Of a stretch of 64,000 nucleotides of DNA, positions 44,273 through 59,571 are shown in pieces. Source of the DNA: Amorphochlora amoebiformis (lineage: Eukaryota; Cercozoa; Chlorarachniophyceae); contig BAAHQB010000105.1 of the NCBI GenBank assembly GCA_054601695.1, positions 496,001 to 560,000 on the forward strand, in the 5' to 3' direction. A program made the position numbers and the translations under genes. The first letter of the stretch is position 1; each line of letters opens with the position of its first letter. The notes beneath the pieces are model-generated. The model was not told the DNA's origin and made no database searches. It was given only the letters and a program-made list of their open reading frames with translations.

Positions 44273-44349
44273 TCATGTATTTATGTTTAATATATATATA
44301 TACTCCCGAACATGCAAAACAGATGATGTATGTACATGTAATACATACG

Positions 44350-44387
<38 letters not shown>

Positions 44388-44393
44388 ATATAT

Positions 44394-44437
<44 letters not shown>

Positions 44438-44659
44438 GTATACATGTAGATATATATATAATATGTACATAACATAAAATACATATTGGTACATATTTGT
44501 ATACTATATGGTCCTATAATACATGTTTACACATGTTGTATGTGTGTGCAAGCCTAGGCATACATAATAATATACACAACTGTATGGTACCTGCGCATTT
44601 AATTTGTGTGTATATATATATATATAATATATATGAATAGTGTACAAGTATAAAACTAA

Positions 44660-44721
<62 letters not shown>

Positions 44722-44756
44722 ATGTATATGTATATATACATATATATACAAATGTG

Positions 44757-44806
<50 letters not shown>

Positions 44807-45739
44807 ATACATATATGTTATAAATATTTATAACACTAATGCATGTATATAATATGTTCGTGTGGGGTATACATGTAATTTTCCCTCTAGAATCCTGAGT
44901 ACTATTCTCACTATATTTTTACATTTCCTAGGGTCGACCCTGTGGCTGTGGATCTCCTCGATCAGCTGCTCACCATGGATCCAAAGAAGCGCATAGACTC
45001 TGACAAAGCCCTCGATCACAATTACTTCTTCGTCCCACCTGAAATCATGAAGAAGGAAGAGTAAGTGCCGTGATACTACACAGCTCACCTAGCCTTCTAA
45101 ACACACTTATCTGCATCCAGCACCACTCTAATTCCAAATATTGTCGCTATTAGGCACCCAAGGTACACAAAAAATCATCACGAATATGAATCAAAAAAGA
45201 GACGCGCTCAGCGTAGAGCCCAAACCAAGGCACGCGGAAATGCTTACCCTAGCAAGCGCCCGCGCGACGCAAACTGGCACAGCCAATCAAGAGGTCAAGG
45301 GGGAGCACCCGGTGGAGGGAGAGGAGGACGAGGGAGCGTATACCCAAGCAGCAACCGCAGGAGTTATCCACCGCCCAACTCATATCGTCACGGAGGTTCG
45401 AATCGATACCCAGGCAGCTACGGCCAAGCATTCAGGAGGGGGGGGAGCAGGGGGCGAGGGCCTGGAACAAGAGGACCTGGGCAGGGACGTGGAGGGCAGG
45501 GACGTATAGGGCAGGGACGAGGAGGGCAGGGACGAGGCGGCCAGGGACGAGGGGGGCAGGGACGAGGAGGACAGGGACGAGGAGGGCAGGGACGAGGAGG
45601 ACGTGGCGGGGCTCAATCCGGTCAGCAAGGAGGCAGAGGAGGATCTTGGGGTCAACATTACAATAAGGGATACGCCAGGGAGCATCGACATCGTGATCGT
45701 GATCGCGACAGAGATAGGAGGGGCTACGATTATAATTAA
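42795..45739 (+). CDS. CDK9: Gene C: CDK9/CDK12-family cyclin-dependent kinase with RGG/GQGR tail
   Basis: Ten exons: 42795-42922, 42981-43059, 43133-43223, 43271-43450, 43502-43584, 43635-43685, 43750-43914, 43968-44035, 44932-45060, 45154-45739 (519 aa). Visible motifs: glycine loop IGEGTYG (37-43), VALKK lysine 59, C-helix PITAIRE (71-77), HRDVK (155-159), DFG (175-177), T-loop [17 protein letters not shown] with threonine 194. This is the cyclin T/K-partnered class that phosphorylates the RNA polymerase II C-terminal domain; PITAIRE resembles CDK12 and plant CDKC, the T-loop resembles CDK9. After the catalytic domain come a basic motif ([14 protein letters not shown]) and a Gly/Arg/Gln tail of about 150 residues. 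Introns are 38-73 bp except one of 896 bp. Alternative acceptors at 43261 and 45120 add 3 and 11 residues in frame. The frame is open upstream to 42591, so an earlier start is possible. Confidence 0.95.
44036..44931 (+). other. 896-bp microsatellite intron in gene C
   Basis: This is intron 8 of the kinase, between LKDEFHG and [13 protein letters not shown]. It starts GTGATT and ends TTTCCTAG. (TA)n and TG-rich tracts fill about 44180-44815, while the other introns of the gene are below 75 bp. The kinase alignment across the junction is continuous, so the microsatellite lies inside an otherwise intact gene. Confidence 0.85.
45320..45670 (+). repeat. Minisatellite-like coding repeat of the kinase tail
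   Basis: The tail of gene C repeats a 12-15 bp GGGCAGGGACGAGGA-type unit about eight times between roughly 45476 and 45605, giving tandem GQGRGG. More irregular RGG and RGP repeats flank it, and an arginine/aspartate run ([16 protein letters not shown]) follows near the stop. RGG/RGQ tails bind RNA and promote condensates in other proteins; that role here is inference. The opposite strand also has an open Ser/Leu/Pro frame, which is a shadow. Confidence 0.85.
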
Positions 45740-46129
45740 TTGATTTCTACGCATGAACTAGATTAATTTTTTCCAAAGCTAAGGAGTCAAATCGACCGGC
45801 ATCATATGCATGCTTAGTATTAACTAGATTAACTAGATTAACTCCAGTAACTCTAACTAGTCCTAGATACGCTAGATACGTAATAATAGATACATCCGTG
45901 TCTAGGTACCATCAAGAAGTTATACTAGTAATAATAATGTGCACAGTCACGAAATTTAAACAATAAACTGTTTTAATTAAAGCAACGATTCGAACATAAC
46001 CGTTAGTATCATCACTGGATCAGAAAATCTAAAAGTTTGCTAGCGGATGTGATCCTTCATAAATTTGATTAACCGCCTAAGAAAACACAAAACAACATGA
46101 CGACTGGTTCTGGATTTCAGGGTTGGGAT
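45740..46129. other. Convergent 3' intergenic region of genes C and D
   Basis: 390 bp between the two stop codons; it holds both 3' untranslated regions. An AATAAA at 45962-45967 on the plus strand is a candidate poly(A) signal for the kinase. A short TAACTAGAT direct repeat occurs around 45820-45850. No coding potential and almost no TA microsatellite. Confidence 0.55.
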
Positions 46130-46274
46130 TTACTCTTGATAGAAGCGGTGGTCTACTACTTCCATGTCTTCCTTGTTTTTGAATATACCCTTGATCATCT
46201 GTCGCGCGCGGCTGATAAAATATACGAGTATAAAAAATTATAGGCATAAATGTATGGATACATATAACATGTAC

Positions 46275-46316
<42 letters not shown>

Positions 46317-46485
46317 GCAAACACATATATATGTTTATGTATTTACATATATAAGTACTTTTACAATTCATATGCAATACATATGATGTATGTATCCATA
46401 CCTTCCCGATGTGTACGACCGAGAGAGACCAGTGATGCCAATGAAATACACCTCCTGTGTGCGTTTACATGCATTTATATATTAC

Positions 46486-46521
<36 letters not shown>

Positions 46522-46674
46522 TAATGTATGTACATTTATATATATATATATATTAATATATATATACATTATATATATATATATATATATACACATAAAT
46601 ATGTATGTGTATGTGTGTTTATATGAAATATAATATTTATATGAAAAAACAGAATGCATAAATATACATACATA

Positions 46675-46728
<54 letters not shown>

Positions 46729-46777
46729 GACAAAACGATAGATAAATTACATGTAATGTATGTATATCATATATGCA

Positions 46778-46819
<42 letters not shown>

Positions 46820-47065
46820 TATATATATGTCTGTATGTAATGTAAAAGTACATAATATAGTTATGTACTCAATGCATACCTGAGCCTCCTTTCCGTCGGG
46901 GTGAATGGATTTGATTTGGGAGAGCTCTAACTGCTTGAAGATCTAATACATATGCATACAACAGATATAATCGTAGGGTGTATACTCAGATATAATTGCA
47001 TGGCGTATACTCTCTATATGAAATAGCATATTTATATATATTTACATGTAGCATATACATTAATA

Positions 47066-47119
<54 letters not shown>

Positions 47120-47732
47120 CATGTATATATGCTCGTTTGTGTAATATATATATATATATAACTCTCTTGCCCCCTTCCCCGCCTTTTCTCTCCAGCTGGG
47201 ACACATATACATACATACATACATACATATATATATATATATACATATATATATACATATGTATGTAGATACATATAATATATAACAATACAAAACCAAG
47301 ACAGATGCGTACTTACAGAGAGAATGATGTACTGACAGCTGCAGAGTGAGAGGCGAATAGAGATAGAATTAGAGAGATGTTAGGTATACAGCCATAGATA
47401 TATACACATGTGGCATGTGTAAATATATGAGGTTTTTGTGTACCTCGTCTTCTTCTTGTGCTAGCATAAGCTCGAGGTTCCTCTGGTCTTCATCCCCCAT
47501 CGCCATCGTATACTTCGACTAGCGTATAATATATATATATATATGTGTGTATGTATGATGTATATGTAAATGTACGATAGTGCCTACATATTGTATATAT
47601 AATATGTATACCTCATGAATTCCGACGAGAATGTGGTAAGATATCAACTTGTGCTGGGACAAAAACCTTGTATCGCTTTCAAGCTGGAAACATTCAAGTA
47701 TTGTACATGTAAGATCTATAGGTATACATATA

Positions 47733-47785
<53 letters not shown>

Positions 47786-47797
47786 AAAATAAAAATA

Positions 47798-47833
<36 letters not shown>

Positions 47834-48123
47834 CGAACACATGTATTATCACATTCAAAAAAACACATACAATGCATATTCGATTATATTCTTTATAATT
47901 ATATACATATAGGTATATTACAAATATATCGAAAACTACATATTATGTTTAAATGCCTGCTTGAGTAAGCCTTCCTTCTTTGCCCCTAGGAATAAACATC
48001 GGTCCTATATATATACATATAGTATATACGTATGCCATATGTACATACATCATTGGTACATACATCATATGTACATGTACCCACTACATGTTTATACGGC
48101 CTAAGTTTATATGTGTACATATG

Positions 48124-48155
<32 letters not shown>

Positions 48156-48668
48156 GTATATATATATATATATATATACATATAATATGTATAATAGGAA
48201 GAATACCTTAAAATCATCATCCTTGAGTAAGCCCTGGTACATTTCCTAAATATATATGTATGTACGCACATATATTGACACACATGTGCGAACAAATATA
48301 TATATTTATATAGATATATATATATATATATATATGCACATGTTCACATTTAATACACACATGTACATACATATTCATATACATTCATTTGTATGTAAAT
48401 GTGTGTACAATCTTTTAGTGGTTAAGATGATTTTTAACTTTAATTGCATATTATGAAAACAAACATATGTGCACATATATAAATACTTGTTTTTTACCCT
48501 CTCTTTCTTTGAGGCTTTCCGTCCAGATCGAACTCCCTTCAGCTGGTGATTTATGTGTATATGCTTGTATCAAAACCCCAAAATTTATATAGTTGTTCGT
48601 ATGTGTATTTGTACACACATTTATAAATATATAATATATGTAAATGTTTTTATGTATATATATACATA

Positions 48669-48700
<32 letters not shown>

Positions 48701-49318
48701 CGTAAATAACTTTATACATGTATATACACACATAAATGTTTGTATATATATATATATATATTATATATATATACATACATATATATATATATATAATACA
48801 ACGTTTAGTCATATGAATAAACTGTAAACATACGTACATATATATATATATATTATATGTATACATACGTGTATATATGATTGTACATATGTATATATGT
48901 ATATGTTTTCATGTATTAATACTTCTATGTTACGTATAACTACAAAAGAAAAATGTAAATAGATAAACATATATATATATATATATATATGTAACATCTA
49001 ATTAATAACGTTTGTATATTTTTATTATAAATGTATATTTATTACCTTCTTATAATATATTATATTTATATGTATATATGTATATATTTGTATATACTTA
49101 TATATATATATATAGCTAATCAACATATTACCATTATATAAAAATATACAAAATATCCACATATATATATATATATATATATATATACATTCTGGGTTAC
49201 CTTATATCTGGTATGTAACGGCAGCGTGGTGTAGAAAAGGTTCTTACATATGTTCAGATAGTAAATCTTTCCCCTATTTATATATTCTTCATAAATATAT
49301 GTAAAATATATGAACATA

Positions 49319-49352
<34 letters not shown>

Positions 49353-49372
49353 ATTTGTATGTATGTATATAT

Positions 49373-49415
<43 letters not shown>

Positions 49416-49800
49416 AATATATATATATATATATATATATTGCATGTGTATTAAATATATAAGAATATATATGAACATATATTTATAAAATGTATATATA
49501 TATATATTCAAATATATATATATATATATATATATAAATTAAAACATGTACATACGCAATATATGTCACGAGTATACATGTATATATAATATATATATAT
49601 ATATATACACATATATATTTATATGCATGTAAAATGAATATGTATGTATGCACGTGGATATATGTATGGATATGTACATGCGTGTATGTAGGGATAATTC
49701 ATAAGAAATATTCTATTCGGATTCGAGGGTAGGTTCGAGTTAATACTTGTAATCTAGACGGTAAGACCCTAGCACGGGCTCTAGCAGTGTCCTACGATTA

Positions 49801-49838
<38 letters not shown>

Positions 49839-50026
49839 TATATATATTATATATATATATATATGTGTGTACATGTAAATATATATTCATTACATGTGTT
49901 CGTGTGTAAATGTGATACATATGTATGTGCGTGTGAAAACTTTTGGTGGTATGCAAATTCAAATTATATATGCATATATCTATATATATATATATGTGTA
50001 TTTATATATGTATACATATATATATA

Positions 50027-50082
<56 letters not shown>

Positions 50083-50332
50083 AAACGTATATATATATAT
50101 ATATATATATAAAATATGATCACCCAGGATTCTTTCGCACATAGTCATAGTAGTCCTCAATCATATCTCGGGACTTCTTATTCTGAATTAAGAAAACTCT
50201 CATTACTCTAAAACTACATTTCAAGATCCTTAAACTCCCAAACAATCTAGGCACATTGGAATATACCCCTCACAACACTGTAGAGGTCACTAGAAATTCC
50301 TTTATATGTAATATGTAAATATTATGCATGTA

Positions 50333-50370
<38 letters not shown>

Positions 50371-50431
50371 CGTGTGTATATTACATACACATCTACGTAT
50401 ATGTGATGGATGTGTGTGTACATGAATATAC

Positions 50432-50464
<33 letters not shown>

Positions 50465-50710
50465 CAACTATATATATATATATATATATATATATTATGT
50501 AAACATGCAAACAATCCTTGAGAAACCTTAACAACCCTCTAAGTCCAACCAAGTTGCCTCTAAATGAACTCTTAGCAATTTTTGATAACCTCTTCATTTA
50601 AGTCATAGTTCAAATTTATATAGCAATAGGAATACAGATACACCTATTTATGAGATATATATATATATATACCATATATATATATATTGTTATAGTATAT
50701 ATTCATATAC

Positions 50711-50742
<32 letters not shown>

Positions 50743-50899
50743 GTAAATGTATCTAGGTGGCTCTAAGCAAGCTCAACAAGGTTTTTAATAGTAAGGGTTT
50801 TACCTGAGGGCGAGTCTGAGTTTTGACTATAAGGCAGCTATCATGCGTGAAATAGTACCAACCCCTATTTGTATGTATGTATACATGCATATTTACAAA

Positions 50900-50951
<52 letters not shown>

Positions 50952-51590
50952 CTGGGAAAGGTAACCTTCCTATTTGTGCGTGTAATATATACAGTATACA
51001 CACACACACACACACGTATATATAAATGTGTATATATTTGTATATATATATGTATATATATATATATATGTATATATATATGTATATATGTATGTATTTG
51101 GTTATATATGTATATACATACATACATATATATATATTTTATTGAAATATGTACATATGTAGTATGCACAAATTTTCTTTTTTAGAACGAAAATTACATA
51201 GCGATACCTATAAGCAGGCGTACATTTAACCTACATGCAATTTTACTCTCTCTCTATATGTATATACATACATATATATATATATATTTAATATATATTA
51301 TATAAATATATATATTCACAGAATCATATTCCGGCAAAAAGAGAAATATACCTAGATGTGAATAAGAAATGGAAAACACTTAGATAGTTAAATCGGAGTA
51401 CACAATATATACCTCTTCTTCTTGATGAAATCTGCGGAAGCATTCGACCCCGCTAGAGACCTACATTTTATTTGTAATTATATATATGTGTATGTATATA
51501 TATATATATATATATAATATGTATACATGTTTATGTCTATACATAGAAATTGGAATATAAAAACTCCAAATACATATTATTTCTACATGT

Positions 51591-51625
<35 letters not shown>

Positions 51626-51866
51626 TTATTTATATATCTACATGCTCGTACGTGTTATATATAGCGCAACGTTATATACAAGCAGGTATGTGAGGAACAA
51701 TCTACATATTAAACAATACAATATATATATATATATATTATATATATATATATATATATATTATATATGTTTATATGCACAAATATGAACATATATCCAT
51801 ATAATATACATATGAGTATATATATATATAATATATATATATATATATGTATCAAATATATATATG

Positions 51867-51898
<32 letters not shown>

Positions 51899-52603
51899 GA
51901 TATGTATATATGTATAATATGTGTATATATATATATATATATATGTGTGTGTATACAAGTATATATACACCTCACAAACGTCTGATGATTCATTCCCGTT
52001 ATCCTCCTCAGGTTCTCAAACACCGGTCTAACGTGATTGCCATAACACAATAACTTAACACAAGGTTAACCTCGACACGGTTGAGGCACGTGTGTTGGGT
52101 GATTTAGTTATTTCCAAGACATTCCTCAGGACATTGCATAGAGGAAGTCAGATATTACTCAAAGGGGATAACATACTCTGCGTAGGCCTTGAATTTGAAG
52201 GCTATAGGACGGGTCTTGGATCTCTTGAACGACTGAACGAGGGGTTAAGTTGGATTAGGTTTGGGTTCGAATTCATCCTTTATCCTTTCCTCGGTCAAGC
52301 TAATTTTTTATCTCTTCTCCTCCTCTGTTTTTTTTTTCTATACTTAGTCTCTAATATATTTTTTCAGTGTATCTTACGAGTTTCAGAATAGCGGAGGGGT
52401 CCTTCTCTTCGATCACGAGCATGCCTCTTTCTTCTTTACGCCTAGAGGTCGAGAAACATTAGGAAAACCAGTTATGAGGGAGACTAAAGATCTATTTATA
52501 TCTATCGGCACATATACATATACACATACATATTTATATGTGTATTTATATATACATATAAATATAATATATACATATACATATTATATATTATATATAC
52601 ATT

Positions 52604-52639
<36 letters not shown>

Positions 52640-52703
52640 ATGTATATTAGTGTGTATACCTCTTCTTCATGTAGAACTTGGCCGCTGTACTCACGCCTGA
52701 TGG

Positions 52704-52749
<46 letters not shown>

Positions 52750-52848
52750 GTGTGTGTGCGTATATATACATATACATTTGTGTATATATACTTGAAATAT
52801 AGTATATAATATACCTATAGATATGTATATTATAGAGGTATATATGCA

Positions 52849-52907
<59 letters not shown>

Positions 52908-53311
52908 TCTGTATACAAAAAAAATGCTAATTAACCCGAGCATGTACCACCATGCATGTGTATGCCAATTTATGTAGCATGTATCTATACATACATATAT
53001 ATATATATATCTATATATATATATATATCACATGTGAACTATAAACAAACCCTTGATAATAGCTTGAACCAGGTCGCTCTCAGGCTCTTCCCCTGGAGCT
53101 AATAGGTCCCCCCTTAGTTTAGCGATATATATCATGTATATGTGTGTACATATGTAATGTATATGTACATAACATAAATACATGAATACAATATATATAT
53201 ATATACATATATATATGCATATATATATATATGTATATATATTTTTTATTTTATATATATATATATATACATATATATATAATATGTATTGCCTTCTCGT
53301 CTTCTAATTTC
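46130..53311 (-). CDS. Gene D exons 20-32 and stop
   Basis: Exons: 20 53271-53311 (tentative), 21 53051-53098, 22 52660-52696, 23 51413-51452, 24 50124-50182, 25 49201-49273, 26 48498-48542, 27 48207-48245, 28 47612-47683, 29 47444-47518, 30 46880-46942, 31 46402-46454, 32 46130-46211. Peptides: [181 protein letters not shown]. Phases chain throughout and the donors are mostly GTATAC, GTATGC or GTACAC. Exon 20 runs into a TA repeat and has a weak acceptor; it is included because it alone bridges the phases of exons 19 and 21. Confidence 0.78.
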
Positions 53312-53328
53312 CTCTCTTCCATTGAAAC

Positions 53329-53377
<49 letters not shown>

Positions 53378-53382
53378 TATAT

Positions 53383-53469
<87 letters not shown>

Positions 53470-53506
53470 TATATATATATATATATATACTATATATATA
53501 TATATA

Positions 53507-53544
<38 letters not shown>

Positions 53545-53715
53545 TATATATATATATATATTATATATATATATATATGTGTATATGGAAAAGGGAAATG
53601 GAACTAGATTTCGAAATTCGAGAGAATTACTGCATTGCCGTATCTGCATACGTGCTCTCCCCTTGGCTCCTGGCGTCAACCTCAACGCCTACCACTGAAC
53701 CAGCCTGGAACACAC

Positions 53716-53762
<47 letters not shown>

Positions 53763-54741
53763 ATATACATATAAGTATGTATACATAAAGATATAATACA
53801 TATAGGTGTGTATGAATGTATATAATACATACGCATATGTGCATATGTTAATGTGTATATGTGTATGTATGTACGCTTTAGATATTATAATGTATCTATA
53901 TTTAGATAAATACATTTATATACACATATATATATATACATATGTGAATAGTATATATTTAATATTGTACCTTTTCACGCATCCCGGTTAAAACTGATCG
54001 CGGTGGTGAACCTGTGTAACCAAACACACACATGATATATCGGTAATTAGTATTTGTATAAATTCGAATTAATTTATATACAAAAAAGTTTTAACAAAAT
54101 ATATACATATATTCTATGTGTACATACATTACATCTATTTTTCATGTGTATATTATATGAATATGTATATATATATATATATATATGTATATAAATACAT
54201 ATATATTATATATAAATATGTATATAATATATATGTATACATATAGTAAAAACTATATGACTAAGTGTATATATGCATATATATATATGTGTGTGTGTGT
54301 GTATATAATATATATATATATACTGTTCTGTTTATGTACACAATATGTGTACATGTGAATATATAATACACATTCATAACTAATTTAACCAGGCGGTGGA
54401 AAAAGATCGTCTTTTCTCTCGGCCCTCTCTTTCTCCTAATGTGTTTCATTTATAGTTCCAACATGTTATTCATTCACTTACATGTTTGCAGATTTGCATG
54501 TATATTATATATATCACATTATATATATATATATATATAAATATATACATATATATATATATATATAAATATATATACATATGTATACATATATATATAT
54601 ATATATGTATGTACATGTTTCATATTATATATTTATATCTATATATATATATATATATATTATACATTATATGCATTATATTATCTACGGTATGTACATA
54701 TATAACCTAGAAAGAAGTATGTTGTATACATACATATATGC

Positions 54742-54790
<49 letters not shown>

Positions 54791-56373
54791 GTACACACAT
54801 ATACATATATAAGAATAATATATATATATATGTGTATATACACATACATAATACTTATATATAATACATACATACATACATACATACATACAATTATATG
54901 TCTAAATAAATACATTTTACACATAAATATATCTGTATAAATATAATATATATATATATATACATGTATTTATAAATATATATATATATATAAGAACATA
55001 GAATATACCGTATCCATTAAAATTCATTACACATACATGCCCTCAGTTACGCTCACATACACAAGGTAATACCTGCGGAGAGATAGGCGCAGAACCAGCA
55101 TACGTATTAACCCGGCTACCAATCTATTCAAGGGTTAGCGTTAGGTTGGGTACCAATCTATTCAAGTTTTAGGGTTAAGCCTAAGGTGGGCGTTGGGTTT
55201 CGCCAGGTGTTGAATATCGAGACAAGTTATAAACTCAATAATTCAAGAGAAAGCGGGGTTGACAGAAAGAGCGAGTGAGATAGAGAAAGCGTGAGAACAA
55301 AGAGATTCGAGCGCACGATTAGTTTCGGAGATAGCGAGAGGGGAGCTATATAGGCTTGAGAGGAAAAGTAGAAGACAACAGAGAAAAAGAACGGGGACGG
55401 ATGCCTTTGGGCAGAGATACCTGTGTGGTGGTCTTGGATTCTGCGGGCAAAGGGGTTGCGGGAGGCTGAGTAGTCATCGAAGCCACTACGGGTACCGTCG
55501 ACTGGATCTGAGGGTGTATCACAGCATGTCAGACTGGCTGCTTTTAGGTTTTATTTTTTTTTCGTTCGCGTTCAAAAAAAAGAGAGACAAGAAATGTCAT
55601 TCTTTTTCGGCGTGTGTGTAATGTGTGTTGTTGAGGTAGTGCGATTGGGGAGAGTGTGTAAGAGAGAGAGAGTGGAATAGTGAGAGAAAGAGAGAGGGGG
55701 ACGACGGAAAAGAATGAGAGAGGACAAGAGAAGACCGAGAGATAAAAGAGTAAGGAAAATTGGGGGCATAAAACCAGGCGTAATTGCAGGCGTGACATCA
55801 GAATTTTTTATTGTTTTGGCATTAGGATTTTTCGCTTACTTTTCGGCTCCATGTTATTTCAGAGAGAGGTTGAAGGAAACTTACCTTGGTATCAGCTGTA
55901 GTGTTCGCCTCGAGGATACCACGGGGTTTGTTTACAGGGCCTTTCTCTACTTCGAACTGTGAAGATTATGTTTATAATTTAAGTGCGTGTATACAGATGA
56001 TAGATACGGCATAAGACAAATAATGACGTATATATATATATATAATATATATATATATATAAATATTTAAAGTTTATAATTATATATATATATATATATA
56101 TATGTACACACACATATATATATATATATATAAGTATATGTATATAAATATATGACATACACATATAATATATAATATATATATATATATACATAGAGTA
56201 GATATATATTATGTAAATATAAATTTTCACACATATACATATACATATACATGCAAGAATTTACCGGACGAGGGAGAATGGGGAGTTTGGGAGAGCGGTG
56301 CCACTCGGGTTCCTACGAGATATAATAGACATCGCATATATACGTATATTTATATATATTTATATATGTATAC

Positions 56374-56416
<43 letters not shown>

Positions 56417-56467
56417 AAGTATGTATGTATATACATGTATACACATATATATACTTGTGGATTTTAT

Positions 56468-56510
<43 letters not shown>

Positions 56511-56638
56511 GTATGTATATGTATACATATGCACATACATTTATAGATGTACGCATATATACTAAACAGGTTATACATATACATTTATACGTATAAATAG
56601 ACGTATATATATATATATGTATGTATATGTAATTTGTA

Positions 56639-56681
<43 letters not shown>

Positions 56682-56746
56682 GTGTTTGTATATATACATA
56701 TGTACATATATAAAAATATATATACATATATACATATGTATGTATA

Positions 56747-56787
<41 letters not shown>

Positions 56788-56891
56788 TACATATATTTAC
56801 GCGTGTGTGCACGTATGTATACCACGGAGGGAGCATTCGGATTCGCCGAAAAGATTGACTCGAGAGCCGTTTTCTGCTGTTGATCCTCCGC

Positions 56892-56938
<47 letters not shown>

Positions 56939-56970
56939 ATGTATACATGCTTAAAAAGTTTGTATATATA

Positions 56971-57008
<38 letters not shown>

Positions 57009-57695
57009 CATACACATATATACATACATATATATGTGTGTATATATACATATATATATATGTATATATGTATATTATATATATATATACATATTTGGAC
57101 GTGTGCGTGTATATATGTACATTTATACGCGTATATTTTACCTTTACACGTATATACATATATATATATATGTACAATGCTTATATATACAAATATATTT
57201 ATTTTTAATATGTTATATATGTACATGTATATGTGTGTATGTATATATATTTATGTTATTTAAGTATATATATAATATATATATATATATATTATAATAT
57301 ATGTATATGTATATCATATATGTAATGCGGTCTAATATGGAGGGAGAGGAGAGGCATTGATAAAGTTACACATGTAGAGACAAAAGTAGAGAAATAAAAA
57401 AGAAACAGATAGAAGAGAAACGCACGAGTACAGAGGAGAGGGGATGAGAGAGAGAGATAAAGATGAAACAGAGAGATATAACAGAGAGAGGCAGGGCGCA
57501 CAAAGAGGGCACAAATAGAAGAGAAAGAAGGAGCGTGAGAATTGAGACTTGCTTAGAGACGGTTTCCATTCGTTTCTTGGTGGTGAGTCGCGAGAGAGTG
57601 GAGGGTGAAGCACTACCGGTGGCTCCTGTGCATGTTTTCGTATGATAAACGTGTACGAAGTATTCGTAAAGCAATTTATATATGTATGCACACTG

Positions 57696-57734
<39 letters not shown>

Positions 57735-57961
57735 ACATATATACACACGTATGTATATACATATATACATAATATATAATATATATATATACATATATAT
57801 ATATACATATATATATATATACATGTATATATTCATGTATGTATATGTCTTTACATATATTTTTTACGTATGGATATATGTCTACATGATGTAGGATTTA
57901 GAAGTATATATATGTCTGCATGTATATATGTATTATTTACGTAAAAATATTACACATGTAC

Positions 57962-58004
<43 letters not shown>

Positions 58005-58053
58005 ATATTTACGTATAATTAATATATAAACTATATGCATAGATATGTGTATT

Positions 58054-58090
<37 letters not shown>

Positions 58091-58316
58091 AGTATATATT
58101 TATATTTATATGTATATAATTACATATACATTTATACATAATACGTATACACAATATATATATATATAATTAGATATTTCTATAAATATGTATTAAACAT
58201 TCATCTGTGTAAGTTGAAGGAGTTGTGCTGGGATACAGCTTTGCTATGCGTACATACATAAACATGTAGATACTTTTATAAAATATATCTAAAAATACAT
58301 ATATATATATATATTT

Positions 58317-58359
<43 letters not shown>

Positions 58360-58885
58360 TATTATATATATATATATATCTGAGATTGTTGTTTCACCCG
58401 CGCTTTTGGGCTCGTTAAGAATTTTTTAAGCTCAGATTTGGTGGAGTCATTGTGTATATACCATTAGCGAACGCTGAGAAGAAATCTGGTTTGTCGAGCT
58501 TCTCTTCCATCTTCTCTTCTTCCTCTCTTTCCTTCTGTATATTATTATTATTATTGCTATTATTATATATGTGTATATGTATACACATAAATATATATAT
58601 ATATATATATATATGTAGATATATATATATATATATATTATAGATATATGAATGTGTCATATATATACATATATATATATGTATATATATATTATAGATA
58701 TGTGTATGTGTCTATATGTAAATGTATAAATATTATGTTTGTATGTTTCTCTTCCCATTCTATCCCTCCGAATTGAGATATCAATATCTGTATACATGCA
58801 TTTACTTATGTATATACATATATATATATATATATATATAATGCATCTATATATATATATATATATGTATATATTTATCCATTGC

Positions 58886-58952
<67 letters not shown>

Positions 58953-59321
58953 GTATTGCTATGCTTGTATATATATATATATATATATATTAATTATATA
59001 TATATATATATATATATTTATCTATTGCATATATATCTATATGTAAACATATAATATATATATATATTACTATGCTTGTATATATGTACACATTGCATTT
59101 TTTAATATATATATATATATACATTCATATGTGTACATTAAATATGTACATGTTGAAAAAATATTTAAATCTTTATTGAAATATAGAGGAACAGATTTAG
59201 ATATATATATATATGCATATATATATATATATGTATATATATATACTTTGTAAATTTATATATATATATATATAAATATATATATATATATGTATTTGAT
59301 TCTAAATACATATATACATAC

Positions 59322-59353
<32 letters not shown>

Positions 59354-59377
59354 GTGTATACATGTATATATGTATAC

Positions 59378-59415
<38 letters not shown>

Positions 59416-59539
59416 TTCAAGGCATATCGAAATCGAACTCGATGTGATATCCTCCTCTCATCTCTCCCTCTCGCATTTACATTATGCATATATACTTATA
59501 TGCATATGAAAACCCATATATAATATTATATATATATAC

Positions 59540-59571
<32 letters not shown>

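Noticed and set aside
45380-45754. Minus-strand Ser/Leu/Pro frame opposite the kinase tail
   Set aside because: Antisense shadow of the GQGRGG coding repeat on the plus strand.
58380-58440. Possible terminal exon of gene D (QKRG then stop) after exon 10
   Set aside because: It would need a 31-bp intron, and exon 10 joins in phase to exon 11, which continues the protein.
59405-59475. Island with open minus frames between gene D exons 9 and 10
   Set aside because: No splice choice gives exit phase 0, and exons 9 and 10 join without it.
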